From positions 2,108,001-2,172,000 of the forward strand of contig JAPWJW010000001.1 in assembly GCA_028283825.1 (NCBI GenBank): a DNA stretch of 64,000 bases. The letters are read 5' to 3'. The notes beneath the pieces were generated by a model, which ran no database searches, had not been told where the DNA came from, and saw only the letters and a program-made list of their open reading frames with translations. The position numbers and the translations under genes are program-made. Source of the stretch: Azospirillaceae bacterium (GTDB taxonomy: Bacteria; Pseudomonadota; Alphaproteobacteria; Azospirillales; Azospirillaceae). Of the stretch, positions 39,620 to 48,607 are shown piece after piece (within the stretch, counting starts at the first letter, position 1; each line of letters opens with the position of its first letter).

Positions 39620-40186
39620 ATGCGGATGCACCTTTTCGCCGCCACGTTGCTGGCGACCGGCCTGATCGGCGGCGTCGCCGCCGCGCAAACCAACGATCCC
39701 AACGAAGCCATTCCCCAGCCGGAGGCCAACGCCCCGCCCCCCGCCCCCGTGGGTGACGAAGGCGCCATCGGCCCCGCCACGACCACCACCAGCTATTCGT
39801 CGTCCAGCTACGAGAGCAACACGGTGACGGTGCGGCCGCGCAGCTACATGTCCACCGGCACCGGCAAGGTGCAGACCGCCATGAAGCCGGGCGACACCGT
39901 GCCCAAGCCGGTGTGCCTGCCCGACAGCAACACCACCCCGCACGTCTGGGCGGCCCCCGTGGTCTTCGGTATGCCGCAGGCCCGTGGCAACCTGCACGGC
40001 ATCGACACCTGGGTCGAGGACCGCGGCGGCAACTGGGTGGTGAAGTCCACCATGGTCGCCGGCGAGGGTGATGCCCCGGTCAGTGACCAGGGCCAGGGCG
40101 GCTGGGTCGAGATCAGCACCATGTGCGCGACCCCGGACGTCCCGGACAGCACGCACGCTGGTTCAGCCCAGACGGCCATGAACTAA
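39620..40186 (+). CDS. exported protein of unknown function, at IS630 insertion site
   Basis: 188 residues. Signal peptide MRMHLFAATLLATGLIGGVAAAQ; the ATG at 39620 was chosen because AGGAG lies 6 bases upstream of it, whereas ATG 39614 is adjacent to that site. The mature part has a Pro/Ala-rich linker, a Ser/Thr/Tyr-rich stretch, then a domain with two cysteines (VPKPVCLPDSN and ISTMCATPD) and Trp-rich motifs (HVWAAPVVFG, IDTWVEDRGGNWVV). No family recognised. The TAA stop overlaps the left end of the IS630 element, yet the pre-insertion sequence would also read AAC-TAA, so the protein appears complete. Confidence 0.75.
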   Translation: MRMHLFAATLLATGLIGGVAAAQTNDPNEAIPQPEANAPPPAPVGDEGAIGPATTTTSYSSSSYESNTVTVRPRSYMSTGTGKVQTAMKPGDTVPKPVCLPDSNTTPHVWAAPVVFGMPQARGNLHGIDTWVEDRGGNWVVKSTMVAGEGDAPVSDQGQGGWVEISTMCATPDVPDSTHAGSAQTAMN

Positions 40187-40277
40187 TACCAACGAGCGCT
40201 GATGGCGACTCTCGCTAAGGGGATTCCCTTCGGGCTGATTTTCTGATTCACCAGAGCAGGCAAAGAGGAGGCTTGCG

Positions 40278-40826
40278 ATGGGTTCGGCAGTTGAGGTTCG
40301 TTCGGATTATTCAGCGGCGGCTTTGCGCCAATTCGCGCGCCGATGCGGCGATGCTGACCAGGTTCGGCGGTTGTTGGCCCTGGCGCAGATCCTCGACGGC
40401 CGGAGCCGGGGTGAAGCGGCCAGGACGGCTGGTGTGACGCTGCAGATCGTGCGGGATTGGGTTCTTCGTTTCAACGCGGATGGCCCGGACGGCCTGGCTA
40501 CACGCAAGGCGCCCGGCAAAGTGCCGTTGCTGAACGATACACAGCGCGCGCGCCTGGCCGCGGCCGTCGAAGCCGGGCCGATCCCGGCCGTGCATGGCGT
40601 CGTGCGCTGGCGGCTTGTCGATCTGGCCCAGTTGCTGTGGGATGAGTTTGGTGTGTCGGTGACGCGCTTCACCCTTGGCCGCGAATTGCGCGCGCTGGGC
40701 TATCGCAAGCTCTCGGCCCGGCCGCGCCATCGCGGCCAGAAGCCCGAGGACATCACCGATTTTAAAAAACCTTCGCAACCCGCCTGGCGGGCATCCGGCA
40801 CCACCTCCCGCCGGGAACGCCCATAG
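40278..40826 (+). CDS. IS630-family transposase, first frame (helix-turn-helix part)
   Basis: 182 residues of the first frame. DNA-binding part: RRLLALAQILDGRSRGEAARTAGVTLQIVRDWVLRFNADG, the winged/HTH repeat typical of IS630 (the sequence is split here over residues about 30-70). It goes on with LDGLATRKAPGKVP and RWRLVDLAQLLWDEFGVSV. Reading stops at 40826, and the catalytic domain follows in the -1 frame, joined by slippage at an A6 run (40764-40769). With the shift the protein would read TFATRLAGIRHHLPPGTPIELWWQDE, exactly like other IS630 transposases. Confidence 0.85.
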   Translation: MGSAVEVRSDYSAAALRQFARRCGDADQVRRLLALAQILDGRSRGEAARTAGVTLQIVRDWVLRFNADGPDGLATRKAPGKVPLLNDTQRARLAAAVEAGPIPAVHGVVRWRLVDLAQLLWDEFGVSVTRFTLGRELRALGYRKLSARPRHRGQKPEDITDFKKPSQPAWRASGTTSRRERP

Positions 40827-40828
40827 AG

Positions 40829-41338
40829 TTGTGGTGGCAGGACGAGGCGCGGATCGGCCAGCAGACCGAGTTCACCCGGCGTTGGGCCAGGATTGGTACC
40901 AGGCCGTCAGCACCGAAGGATCAGCGCCGGACCTCGGCCTGGATCTTCGGCGCCATCTGCCCCGCCGAGGGCAAAGGGGCCGGCATCGTCATGCCCCGCT
41001 GCAACACCGCCGCGATGAACAGCCATCTCCAGGAAATCGCCGTCCACGTCGCGCCGGGCGCGCACGCCGTCCTCATCCTTGATCAGGCCGGTTGGCATAG
41101 CTCGGCCGAACTCATTGTGCCAGCCAACATCACGCTCATGCCCTTGCCGCCCCGCTGCCCGGAACTCAACCCCGTCGAAAACCTCTGGCAGTTCATGCGC
41201 GACAACTGGCTCTCAAATCGCATCTTCCAGAACTATGACGACATCGTCGAGCACTGCTGCCACGCCTGGAACAAACTCGTCGAACAGCCTTACCGCATCA
41301 TGTCCATTGGACGCAGGCAGTGGGCACATGGGTCGTAA
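40829..41338 (+). CDS. IS630-family transposase, second frame (DDE part)
   Basis: 169 residues, read from a TTG in the second frame if independent, but more likely joined to the first frame by -1 slippage at 40764-40769. The three catalytic acids are present: D in WWQDEARIGQ, D in AVLILDQAGWH and E in RCPELNPVENLWQFMRDN. The C-terminal LSNRIFQNYDDIVEHCCHAW matches IS630 ends. The catalytic residues are intact, so the element could be active if frameshifting works. Confidence 0.85.
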   Translation: MWWQDEARIGQQTEFTRRWARIGTRPSAPKDQRRTSAWIFGAICPAEGKGAGIVMPRCNTAAMNSHLQEIAVHVAPGAHAVLILDQAGWHSSAELIVPANITLMPLPPRCPELNPVENLWQFMRDNWLSNRIFQNYDDIVEHCCHAWNKLVEQPYRIMSIGRRQWAHGS

Positions 41339-41377
41339 TTAACGCTCTTTGGTATAACTTCTGGGAAATCTGTGATG

Positions 41378-41406
41378 AAGGGGCGGTCCATCCGGGCCGC
41401 CCTTTT
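41378..41406 (+). terminator. terminator-like hairpin right of the IS630 element
   Basis: GGGCGG (41381-41386) pairs with CCGCCC (41397-41402), extended by weaker pairs, followed by TTTT. On the plus strand it would terminate the 39620 transcript; the IS now separates gene and terminator. Confidence 0.65.
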
Positions 41407-41459
41407 CATTTGGCTTTGAGGCCCCTCAAACGCCGGGCGCCGCCATCCGGCGGCTGGCC

Positions 41460-44400
41460 TCAGATATCCTGGACATCCAGCACGCCGGGAATGGCGCGCA
41501 GGGCCGACCGGCTGGCGCTGTTGATCTGATAGGCCTGGGGCAGCACCACCTCCACCTCCAGCCGGTCGATCTCCACCATCAGGTGGATCTTGCCCCGGCC
41601 GGAGGGCATGCGCTGCAGCACCGACTGCAGGCCCGCCACCGGTTCCTGGTCCTTCAGGGTCAGGCGCAGGCCGGACGCCACGCGGGCGACCTCATCCTCC
41701 AGCAACTGCACCGTGCTGCCGGTCAGGCGCAGTTCCTCGCCGTTCTGCTGCACATCGACCGTCATCATCACGGCCTTGCCCGGTTCCAGATGTTCACGCG
41801 CCGGCGCCAGCGCCTCGGAGAACAGGGTCACCTCATAGACGCCGGACGCATCGGACATGCCGATGAAGGCGAAGCGGTTGCCGCTTTTGGCCGTGCGTTC
41901 CTGGCGGGCGACGACGATGCCGGCCATGCGGTAGCGGGTGGAACCGCCGCCGCGCGCGATGATGGCCGGCAGGTCGGCGAACCGCACCACCTTCAGCTTG
42001 GCCAGGGGGGCGGCGAAGGCGTCCAGCGGGTGGGCGGACAGGTAGAAGCCGATGGCCTCGAACTCATGCCGCAGCTTTTCCAGCGGTTCCCAATCCACCA
42101 CCCGCGGCAGTTCCGGCGCCTTCAGCGGGGCCGACGCGCCGAACAGGCTGGCCATGCCGCTTTCCTTCTCCGCCGCCTGGGCCTGAGCGTAGCGCAGCAT
42201 GATTTCGATGGCGGAATGAACCTGGTGGCGGTTGGGCACCAGGCTGTCGAAAGCGCCGGCGGCGGCGAGATTCTCCAGCTGGCGCTTGTTGATGACCTTG
42301 TTGTCCAGGCGGCGGGCGAAATCGAACAGGTCGCGGTAGGGGCCGTTGGCGTCGCGCTCCGCGATCACCGCCGCCATGGCGGGGCCGCCCACGCCCTTCA
42401 CCGCCGCCAGGGCGTAGCGCACCGCGCGCTCGCCATTGACCATCTCCACCCGGAAGATGTCGCCGGATTGGTTGATGTCCGGCGGCAGCAGCTTGATCTT
42501 CAACCGGTCCAGTTCCTGGCGAAACTGGTTCAGCTTGTCGGTATTGCCCAGATCCAGCGTCATGGACGCGGCCATGAACTCCACCGGGAAATTGGCCTTC
42601 AGATACGCCGTCTGGTAGGCGATCAGGGCGTAAGCGGCGGCATGCGACTTGTTGAAGCCGTAGCCCGCGAACTTGTTCACCTGGTCGAAGATCAGGCCGG
42701 CCTGTTCCGAATCCACCCCGCGCGCGGTGGCGCCGTCGATGAACTTGGACCGCTCCTTCTCCATCTCCTCCTTGATCTTCTTGCCCATGGCGCGGCGCAG
42801 CAGGTCGGCGCCACCCAGGCTGTAGCCCGCCAGCACCTGGGCGATCTGCATCACCTGTTCCTGGTAGACCATGATCCCGAAGGTTTCCTTCAGGATGGGC
42901 TCCAGCGAGGGATGCATGTAGTCAGGTTCTTCCTGCTTGTCCTTGACCTTAATGTACTTGGGGATGTTGTCCATCGGGCCCGGCCGGTACAGCGAGACCA
43001 GGGCGATGATGTCCTCAATGCGATTGGGCTTCATGCGGCGCAGCACGTCGCGCATGCCCGAACTTTCCAGCTGGAACACGCCCGAGGCCTCGGCCCGGCC
43101 CAGCAGCCTGTAGGTCTTCTCGTCGTAGAGGTCGAGGTTCAGCAGGTCCAGATCCGGCTGGCGCGGGCGGATCAACTCCACCGCCTTCTGCAGCACGGTC
43201 AGGGTCTTCAGACCCAGGAAGTCGAACTTCACCAGGCCGGCCAGTTCCACATACTTCATGTTGAATTGGGTGACCGGCATGTCGGAACGCGGATCGCGGT
43301 ACAGCGGCACCAGCTGGTCCAGCGGCCGGTCGCCGATCACCACGCCGGCGGCGTGGGTGGAGGCGTGGCGGTACAGGCCTTCCAGCTTTAACGCCACGCC
43401 GATCAGGCGGTCCACCGTCTCATCCTGGCGGCGCATCTCCTGCAACAGCGGCTCACCATCCAGGGCCTGTTGCAGGGTGACGGGGTTGGCCGGGTTGTTG
43501 GGCACCATCTTGCAGATGCGGTCCACCTGGCCATAGGGCATCTGCAGCACACGCCCCACGTCGCGCAGCACGGCGCGGGCCTGCAGCTTACCGAAGGTGA
43601 TGATCTGCGCCACGCGGTCGGTGCCGTACTTGGCCTGGACGTAACGGATCACCTCGTCCCGGCGGTCCTGGCAGAAGTCCACGTCGAAGTCGGGCATGGA
43701 CACGCGTTCGGGGTTCAGGAAGCGTTCGAACAGCAGGCCGAAGCGGATGGGGTCCAAGTCGGTGATCAGCAGCGACCAGGCGACCAGCGAACCGGCGCCC
43801 GAACCACGGCCCGGTCCCACGGGGATGCCGTTGTCCTTGGCCCATTTGATGAAGTCCGACACGATCAGGAAGTAGCCGGGGAACTTCATGCGCTCGATGA
43901 CGGACAACTCGTAATCCAGCCGCTCGCGGTAGCGCTTTTCCGTGTCGGCCTTGGCCTCCGCGTCCATCTCGGGCGTGAAGACGTAGCGTTCCAGGCGGAA
44001 GGTCAGGCCGTCATGCGCCTGGGCGTGCAGTTCCTCCGCCTCCGTCCGGCCGGCCTCGGTGGGGAAGTTGGGCAGGATGGGGTTGATCTTGCGCGGCATG
44101 TAAGCGCAGCGCTGGGCGATCACCACCGTATTGTCCACCGCCTCGGGCAGGTCGGCGAACAGGTCGCGCATCTCCTGCGCGCTCTTGAAATAATGGTCGG
44201 GCGTCAGGCGGCGGCGGTCGTCCTGCATGATGAAGCTGCCGGTGGCGATGCACATCAGGGCGTCGTGCGCCTCGTACATGCCGGCGTCGGCGAAGTAGCA
44301 GTCGTTGGTGGCGACCAGCGGCAGGTCGTGGGCATAGGCCAGGTCCACCAGCGGGCCTTCGATGCGCGCCTCCGCCCGGCCGATGGGGCCGTCGCCATGG

Positions 44401-44948
44401 CGCATCAGCTCCACATACAGGCGGTCGGGGAACAGGCGCTTCAGTTCCAGCAGAAGCTCGGTCGCGGCCGGTGTCTGGCCTTCCAGCAGCAGGCGCCCCA
44501 CGCCGCCGTGCAGGCCGCCGGTCAGGGCGATCAGGCCCTCGGTATAACCTTCCAGCCCGGCCATGGACACCTGGGGCTCCAGCCCCGGTTCCGTTTCCAT
44601 ATAGGCGCGGCTGATCAGTTCCATCAGGTTGTCGTAACCCTTGGCGCTCTGTGCCAGCAGCACCAACTGGTCCGCGCCGAAGGCGCCGGGCCGCTGGGCC
44701 CCACGGGTGTTGGCGGCGGGGCCCCAGCGGCCGATCCACATCTGGCAGCCGACGATGGGCTGCACGCCCGACTCCGACGCCGCCATGGCGAATTCCAGGC
44801 TGCCAAACAGGTTGCCGGTATCCGTCACCGCCACCGCCGGCATGGCGTTCTTGGTGCACAGCTTCACCAGTTCCTTCACCTTGATCGCGCCCTCGGACAG
44901 CGAATAGGCGGAATGGGTGCGCAGATGGATGAAACCGGGGTGCGACAT
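41460..44948 (-). CDS. dnaE: DNA polymerase III alpha subunit DnaE
   Basis: 1162 residues, the normal length for a replicative DnaE. The N-terminal PHP domain starts FIHLRTHSAYSLSEGAIKVKELV; the polymerase core has GPGRGSGAGSLVAWSL and the catalytic aspartates in PDFDVDFCQDRRDEV; then come the fingers and HhH region, and the C-terminal OB fold (TRYRMAGIVVARQERTAKSGNRFAFIGMSD). It is the chromosome replicase catalytic subunit. Stands alone on the minus strand with the IS630 region downstream. No odd features. Confidence 0.97.
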   Translation of the reverse strand: MSHPGFIHLRTHSAYSLSEGAIKVKELVKLCTKNAMPAVAVTDTGNLFGSLEFAMAASESGVQPIVGCQMWIGRWGPAANTRGAQRPGAFGADQLVLLAQSAKGYDNLMELISRAYMETEPGLEPQVSMAGLEGYTEGLIALTGGLHGGVGRLLLEGQTPAATELLLELKRLFPDRLYVELMRHGDGPIGRAEARIEGPLVDLAYAHDLPLVATNDCYFADAGMYEAHDALMCIATGSFIMQDDRRRLTPDHYFKSAQEMRDLFADLPEAVDNTVVIAQRCAYMPRKINPILPNFPTEAGRTEAEELHAQAHDGLTFRLERYVFTPEMDAEAKADTEKRYRERLDYELSVIERMKFPGYFLIVSDFIKWAKDNGIPVGPGRGSGAGSLVAWSLLITDLDPIRFGLLFERFLNPERVSMPDFDVDFCQDRRDEVIRYVQAKYGTDRVAQIITFGKLQARAVLRDVGRVLQMPYGQVDRICKMVPNNPANPVTLQQALDGEPLLQEMRRQDETVDRLIGVALKLEGLYRHASTHAAGVVIGDRPLDQLVPLYRDPRSDMPVTQFNMKYVELAGLVKFDFLGLKTLTVLQKAVELIRPRQPDLDLLNLDLYDEKTYRLLGRAEASGVFQLESSGMRDVLRRMKPNRIEDIIALVSLYRPGPMDNIPKYIKVKDKQEEPDYMHPSLEPILKETFGIMVYQEQVMQIAQVLAGYSLGGADLLRRAMGKKIKEEMEKERSKFIDGATARGVDSEQAGLIFDQVNKFAGYGFNKSHAAAYALIAYQTAYLKANFPVEFMAASMTLDLGNTDKLNQFRQELDRLKIKLLPPDINQSGDIFRVEMVNGERAVRYALAAVKGVGGPAMAAVIAERDANGPYRDLFDFARRLDNKVINKRQLENLAAAGAFDSLVPNRHQVHSAIEIMLRYAQAQAAEKESGMASLFGASAPLKAPELPRVVDWEPLEKLRHEFEAIGFYLSAHPLDAFAAPLAKLKVVRFADLPAIIARGGGSTRYRMAGIVVARQERTAKSGNRFAFIGMSDASGVYEVTLFSEALAPAREHLEPGKAVMMTVDVQQNGEELRLTGSTVQLLEDEVARVASGLRLTLKDQEPVAGLQSVLQRMPSGRGKIHLMVEIDRLEVEVVLPQAYQINSASRSALRAIPGVLDVQDI

Positions 44949-45051
44949 GGGGCGAGGGGTTCCGGGGTATCGGGATCAGGATGTGAGTTTACGAAGACGG
45001 CGGTGGTGGCGTCACGCGTCGTGTGACCATGGCCGATTCCCCAAATGAAAA

Positions 45052-45100
45052 CGCCCGCCTCAGGGTTAGCCGGCCGTAGCCGGCAACCCCGAAGCGGGCG
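45052..45100 (-). terminator. terminator of ahpF
   Basis: Long hairpin: outer stem CGCCCGC-type arms at 45052 and 45100, an inner stem CGGGGTTGCCGGC against GCCGGCTAACCCTG, then TTTTC on the minus strand, just downstream of the ahpF stop. Confidence 0.85.
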
Positions 45101-45123
45101 CCCCACGTTTAAAAAGACGCGAC

Positions 45124-46686
45124 TCAGGCGACCTTCACCGAACTGCGGATCATGTGGTCGAAGGCGCCCAGCGAGGCCTTGGCACCCTCGCCCATGGCGA
45201 TGATGATCTGCTTGTAGGGCACGGTGGTCACGTCGCCGGCGGCGAACACCCCGGGGACCGACGTGTCGCCGTGGTGGCCCACGATCACCTCACCCCGCTG
45301 CGTCAGCTCGACCGTGCCGCGCAGCCAGTCGGTGTTGGGCAGCAGGCCGATCTGGACGAAGATGCCTTCCAGCGCCACGCGGTGCGTCTCACCCGAGGCA
45401 CGGTCCTTGTAGACCAGGCCGTTCACCTTCTGGCCGTCGCCCGTGACCTCGGTGGTCTGGGCCTGGGTCAGGATGGTGACGTTGGGCAGGCTTTTCAGCT
45501 TGGTGATCAGCACGGCGTCGGCGCGCAACTGGCTGTCGAACTCCAGCAGCGTGACGTGAGAGACGATGCCGGCCAGGTCGATCGCTGCCTCGACACCGGA
45601 ATTGCCGCCACCGACCACCGCCACGCGCTTGCCCTTGAACAGGGGGCCGTCGCAGTGCGGGCAGAAGGCCACACCCTTGGTTTTGTACTGTTCCTCCCCC
45701 GGCACCTTCATCTCGCGCCAGCGGGCGCCGGTGGCGATGATGACGGACTTGGCCTTCAGCGTGGCGCCGCTTTCCAGCGTCACCTGGTGCAGGCCATCGA
45801 CGGTGGCCAGCGCCTTGGCGCGCTGCTGATTCATGATGTCCACGTCATAGCTGCGGACATGTTCCTCCAGCCCGCGCACCAGCTTCGGCCCTTCCGTCGC
45901 GGTGACGGAGATGAAGTTCTCGATGCCCAGCGTGTCCATCACCTGGCCGCCGAAACGCTCCGCCACGATGCCGGTGCGGATGCCCTTGCGAGCGGCGTAG
46001 ATGGCGGCCGCGGCACCGGCGGGGCCACCGCCCACCACCAGCACGTCGAACGGGTCCTTGCCGTCGATCTTGGCGGCCTCACGGGCGACGGAGCTGGTGT
46101 CCAGCTTCGCCAGGATTTCCTCAAGCTCCATCCGGCCCTGGCCGAAGGGCTCGCCGTTCAGGAAGACGGCCGGCACGCCCATGATCTGGCGCTTGGTCAC
46201 CTCATCCTGGAACAGGCCGCCGTCGATCATCTCATGGCGGATGCGGGGGTTCAGCACCGACATCAGGTTCAGCGCCTGCACCACGTCCGGGCAGTTGTGG
46301 CAGGTGAGCGAGATGAAGGTCTCGAAATGGAAATCGCCCTCGATCGCCTTGATCTGGGCGATGACCTCATCCGAAACCTTGGGCGGATAGCCGCCGGCCT
46401 GCAGCAGCGCCAGGACCAGCGAGGTGAATTCGTGGCCCATGGGCAGGCCGCTGAAGCGGATGCCGATGTCGCCGGCGGGGCGGTTGACGGTGAAGGACGG
46501 GCGGCGGCCGGGGCCGTCCACGTTCTCATTGATGTTCACCAGGGGGGAGGCCTCGGCGATATCTGCCAGCAATTCCATCATCTGGGTGGAGGCGGCGCTA
46601 CCGTCGGGGAAGGCAACGATCTCGATCGGCTGCTTCGCGCGCTCCAGATAGGCCTTCAATTGCGCTTTGAGGTTGGCGTCCAACAT
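45124..46686 (-). CDS. ahpF: alkyl hydroperoxide reductase subunit F
   Basis: 520 residues, flavoprotein disulfide reductase that recycles AhpC with NADH. The N-terminal thioredoxin-like domain has the redox CxxC in [11 protein letters not shown] (about residues 129-132). The C-terminal thioredoxin-reductase-like portion has FAD motif [17 protein letters not shown] (about 217), the active-site CPHCDGPLF and [15 protein letters not shown] for the second nucleotide. The ahpC gene lies upstream in the same direction, 254 bases away with hairpins between. Confidence 0.96.
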   Translation of the reverse strand: MLDANLKAQLKAYLERAKQPIEIVAFPDGSAASTQMMELLADIAEASPLVNINENVDGPGRRPSFTVNRPAGDIGIRFSGLPMGHEFTSLVLALLQAGGYPPKVSDEVIAQIKAIEGDFHFETFISLTCHNCPDVVQALNLMSVLNPRIRHEMIDGGLFQDEVTKRQIMGVPAVFLNGEPFGQGRMELEEILAKLDTSSVAREAAKIDGKDPFDVLVVGGGPAGAAAAIYAARKGIRTGIVAERFGGQVMDTLGIENFISVTATEGPKLVRGLEEHVRSYDVDIMNQQRAKALATVDGLHQVTLESGATLKAKSVIIATGARWREMKVPGEEQYKTKGVAFCPHCDGPLFKGKRVAVVGGGNSGVEAAIDLAGIVSHVTLLEFDSQLRADAVLITKLKSLPNVTILTQAQTTEVTGDGQKVNGLVYKDRASGETHRVALEGIFVQIGLLPNTDWLRGTVELTQRGEVIVGHHGDTSVPGVFAAGDVTTVPYKQIIIAMGEGAKASLGAFDHMIRSSVKVA

Positions 46687-46867
46687 CGGATCGGGCTTTC
46701 TTGGCAGAAATTAGCGGAAGGGGCGGGCAAGGAGAGAGCGTTACCGGGAACCACGGAAGGGCCCGGACCTATCTCGAAACGTAATGTTCAGAACGGCGTG
46801 TTCAAGCGGGACGGACCAGGCGACCCGGAAGCGGCGCTCAGGCAAGGTACAAAAGCCCGAGGGCGAC

Positions 46868-46920
46868 CGGGGGTGCCACCGCACCCCCGGAAGGGGCCGG
46901 GACGCAAACCGTCCCGGCCC
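46868..46920 (-). terminator. tandem hairpins between ahpC and ahpF
   Basis: Two strong stems: GTCCCGGCCC (46911-46920) with GGGCCGGGAC (46894-46903), and CCGGGGGTGC with GCACCCCCGG (46881-46890 and preceding bases). They lie after the ahpC stop on the minus strand. No T-run is visible, so they may attenuate or stabilise the ahpC message rather than stop it completely. Confidence 0.55.
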
Positions 46921-46940
46921 GACGTCAGACGACGTCTGGA

Positions 46941-47504
46941 TCAGATCTTGCCGACCAAGTCCAGCGACGGCTTCAGGGTCTCGGCGCCATCGGTCCACTT
47001 GGCCGGGCACACTTCGCCGGGGTGGCTGGCGACGTACTGGGCGGCCTTCACCTTGCGGAGCAGCTCGCTGGCGTCACGGCCGATGCCGTTGTCGTGGATC
47101 TCGCACAGCTTGATCTGGCCTTCGGGGTTGATCACGAAGGTGCCGCGCAGGGCCAGGCCCTCTTCCTCGATCAGGACGTCGAAGTTGCGGGCCAGGGTGG
47201 CGGTCGGATCACCGACCAGCGGGTAGCCCACCTTGGAAATCGTGTCGGAGGTGTCGTGCCAGGCCTTGTGGGCGAAGTGGGTGTCGGTCGACACGCCGTA
47301 GATCTCCACGCCCAGCTTCTGGAATTCGGCGTAGTTGTCGGCCAGGTCGCCCAGCTCGGTCGGGCACACGAAGGTGAAGTCGGCCGGGTAGAAGACAACC
47401 ACGGACCACTTGCCCTTCAGGTCGGCCTCGGTCACCGGAACGAACTTGCCGTTGTGGTAGGCGGTGGCCTTAAAGGGCTTCACTTCGGTATTGATCAGGG
47501 ACAT
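46941..47504 (-). CDS. ahpC: alkyl hydroperoxide reductase subunit C (2-Cys peroxiredoxin)
   Basis: 187 residues, the full peroxiredoxin. Peroxidatic Cys in [13 protein letters not shown] (about residue 47); resolving Cys in GEVCPAKW (about 166). It removes H2O2 and organic hydroperoxides in the cytoplasm and is reduced by AhpF. The upstream 407-base region contains a palindromic AT-rich site (47615-47636) listed separately. The gene is followed by hairpins and ahpF, an arrangement that gives more AhpC than AhpF. Confidence 0.97.
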   Translation of the reverse strand: MSLINTEVKPFKATAYHNGKFVPVTEADLKGKWSVVVFYPADFTFVCPTELGDLADNYAEFQKLGVEIYGVSTDTHFAHKAWHDTSDTISKVGYPLVGDPTATLARNFDVLIEEEGLALRGTFVINPEGQIKLCEIHDNGIGRDASELLRKVKAAQYVASHPGEVCPAKWTDGAETLKPSLDLVGKI

Positions 47505-47912
47505 CTCTAATTCCTTGGTTGGTTAATTGAGATTATTCGTGGTTGGTTTCGGCGGGGCTGCCGGGTCGCGGGGGGCAACCGCGCCCTGCCGACACCCAGG
47601 ACCATATCGCCATCTTAGAATAATTCCAATTATAAAATGCGCGGCCGTGTGCACCTGCGGCATGCCTGCCTGGCGGCGGCGCGCGGGTGGCGGCCCCTTG
47701 CATTGGCGGCGGCCCTTCCCAAGGCCATCCTTTATGCGAAACATCCCGGCGAACAGGGAATTGGCCGGACTGACCGACAGGCGGCAGGGGCGGCGATGGC
47801 CATCCCCTTCTTGCAAAGACGGCCCTCATCTTAAAGGCAGGACGGCGACGCGTCACCTGTCCGATTGCCAACTAATCCCCCTGGATCAGTTGGCAATCGG
47901 CGGTCGCGTTCC
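47505..47912. other. ahpC upstream region
   Basis: About 410 bases between the ahpC start and the stop of the DUF2059 gene on the same strand. It contains the AT-rich palindrome, very GC-rich sequence either side and no supported gene. The reading frames that cross it have no protein-like composition. Confidence 0.45.
47615..47636 (-). promoter_or_regulatory. candidate metal/peroxide-regulator operator upstream of ahpC
   Basis: TTAGAATAATTCCAATTATAA (47615-47635) contains ATAATT-CC-AATTAT, a perfect 6-base inverted repeat with 2-base centre. The half TTAGAATAATTC resembles Fur-superfamily (Irr, PerR) boxes. It lies about 110 bases before ahpC and is the only strongly AT-rich patch in a GC-rich region. 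The regulator is a guess. Confidence 0.4.
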
Positions 47913-48419
47913 TTAATGGGGAATGGTCAGACCGGCCTTCTGGCACTCCGCCATGAAGTTCAAGGCCACCGGGGTGACGCTTTGCGTCAACGTCGTCCTG
48001 GATTCCGTGATGGTCTGTTGCACCAAGGACGGCATCTCACTGCGCAGCTTGCGGCCCGCGGGGGTCTCATAGAACGCCAGGATGGCCTGCAACTCCCCCT
48101 CGGTGAAATGTTCGGCATAGAGTTGGATGATCTTCTCGAATATGGGGTCCAGGGCCTGCTTGAAGCCCGGCACCAGTTCCTTATCGACCAACCCCTGGAC
48201 CTCTGCCTCACGCCCTGGATTCGCGGCCTTGATCCTGGCGGCCAGGGGCTGGACCATGGTGGGCAACAGCTGCTGCACCAGCCCCACGGCATTGGTCTTT
48301 TCAACCAGGGTGCGGGCCAGTTCCAGCGTCTTGGGCGTCGATGTGGCCGTCTGCGCCCAGGCGGGTGCGGCCATCAACAACGAAACGCCGATCAGGCCGG
48401 CCGTTATCTTTTTGAGCAA
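47913..48419 (-). CDS. DUF2059 exported protein
   Basis: 168 residues if started at the TTG at 48417-48419, which has GGGAGAGG a few bases upstream; a TTG 15 bases earlier would overlap that site. A signal peptide ending in AWAQ follows (ITAGLIGVSLLMAAPAWA). The mature part is helical and contains the DUF2059 pattern IFEKIIQLYAEHFTEGELQAILAFYETPAGRKL, found in many secreted proteobacterial proteins. Function unknown. It is monocistronic as far as can be seen. Confidence 0.85.
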   Translation of the reverse strand: MLKKITAGLIGVSLLMAAPAWAQTATSTPKTLELARTLVEKTNAVGLVQQLLPTMVQPLAARIKAANPGREAEVQGLVDKELVPGFKQALDPIFEKIIQLYAEHFTEGELQAILAFYETPAGRKLRSEMPSLVQQTITESRTTLTQSVTPVALNFMAECQKAGLTIPH

Positions 48420-48607
48420 TTCCCTCTCCCCCAATCGAAACGATGATTATGAACGCCGGCACGGGTGGCCGGCGTTCGCATTATCGCCCCGGTTTCAGGC
48501 CGTAGATAGGGGAGGCGCCACCTTCGCGCGAAAGGTCGCAGGCACAGACACCAACGGCCGGGAAAACCCGGCCGTTGTGACTTTGGGGGCAATAGTGCGG
48601 CGCGGGC

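Larger units (their letters stand above)
40184..41356 (+). mobile_element. IS630-family insertion sequence
   Basis: Two overlapping transposase frames flanked by terminal inverted repeats: 40186-40209 and 41332-41355 match at 19 of 24 positions (ATACCAA, GAGCG and CGAC blocks). The element interior runs about 40186-41354. TA dinucleotides at 40184-40185 and 41355-41356 are the candidate target duplication, as expected for IS630. It sits between the 39620 gene and a terminator-like hairpin at 41378-41406. Confidence 0.85.

Noticed and set aside
47527-47916. Plus-strand reading frame in the ahpC upstream region
   Set aside because: Arg/Pro/Gly-rich, no ribosome site, and it crosses the operator-like palindrome.
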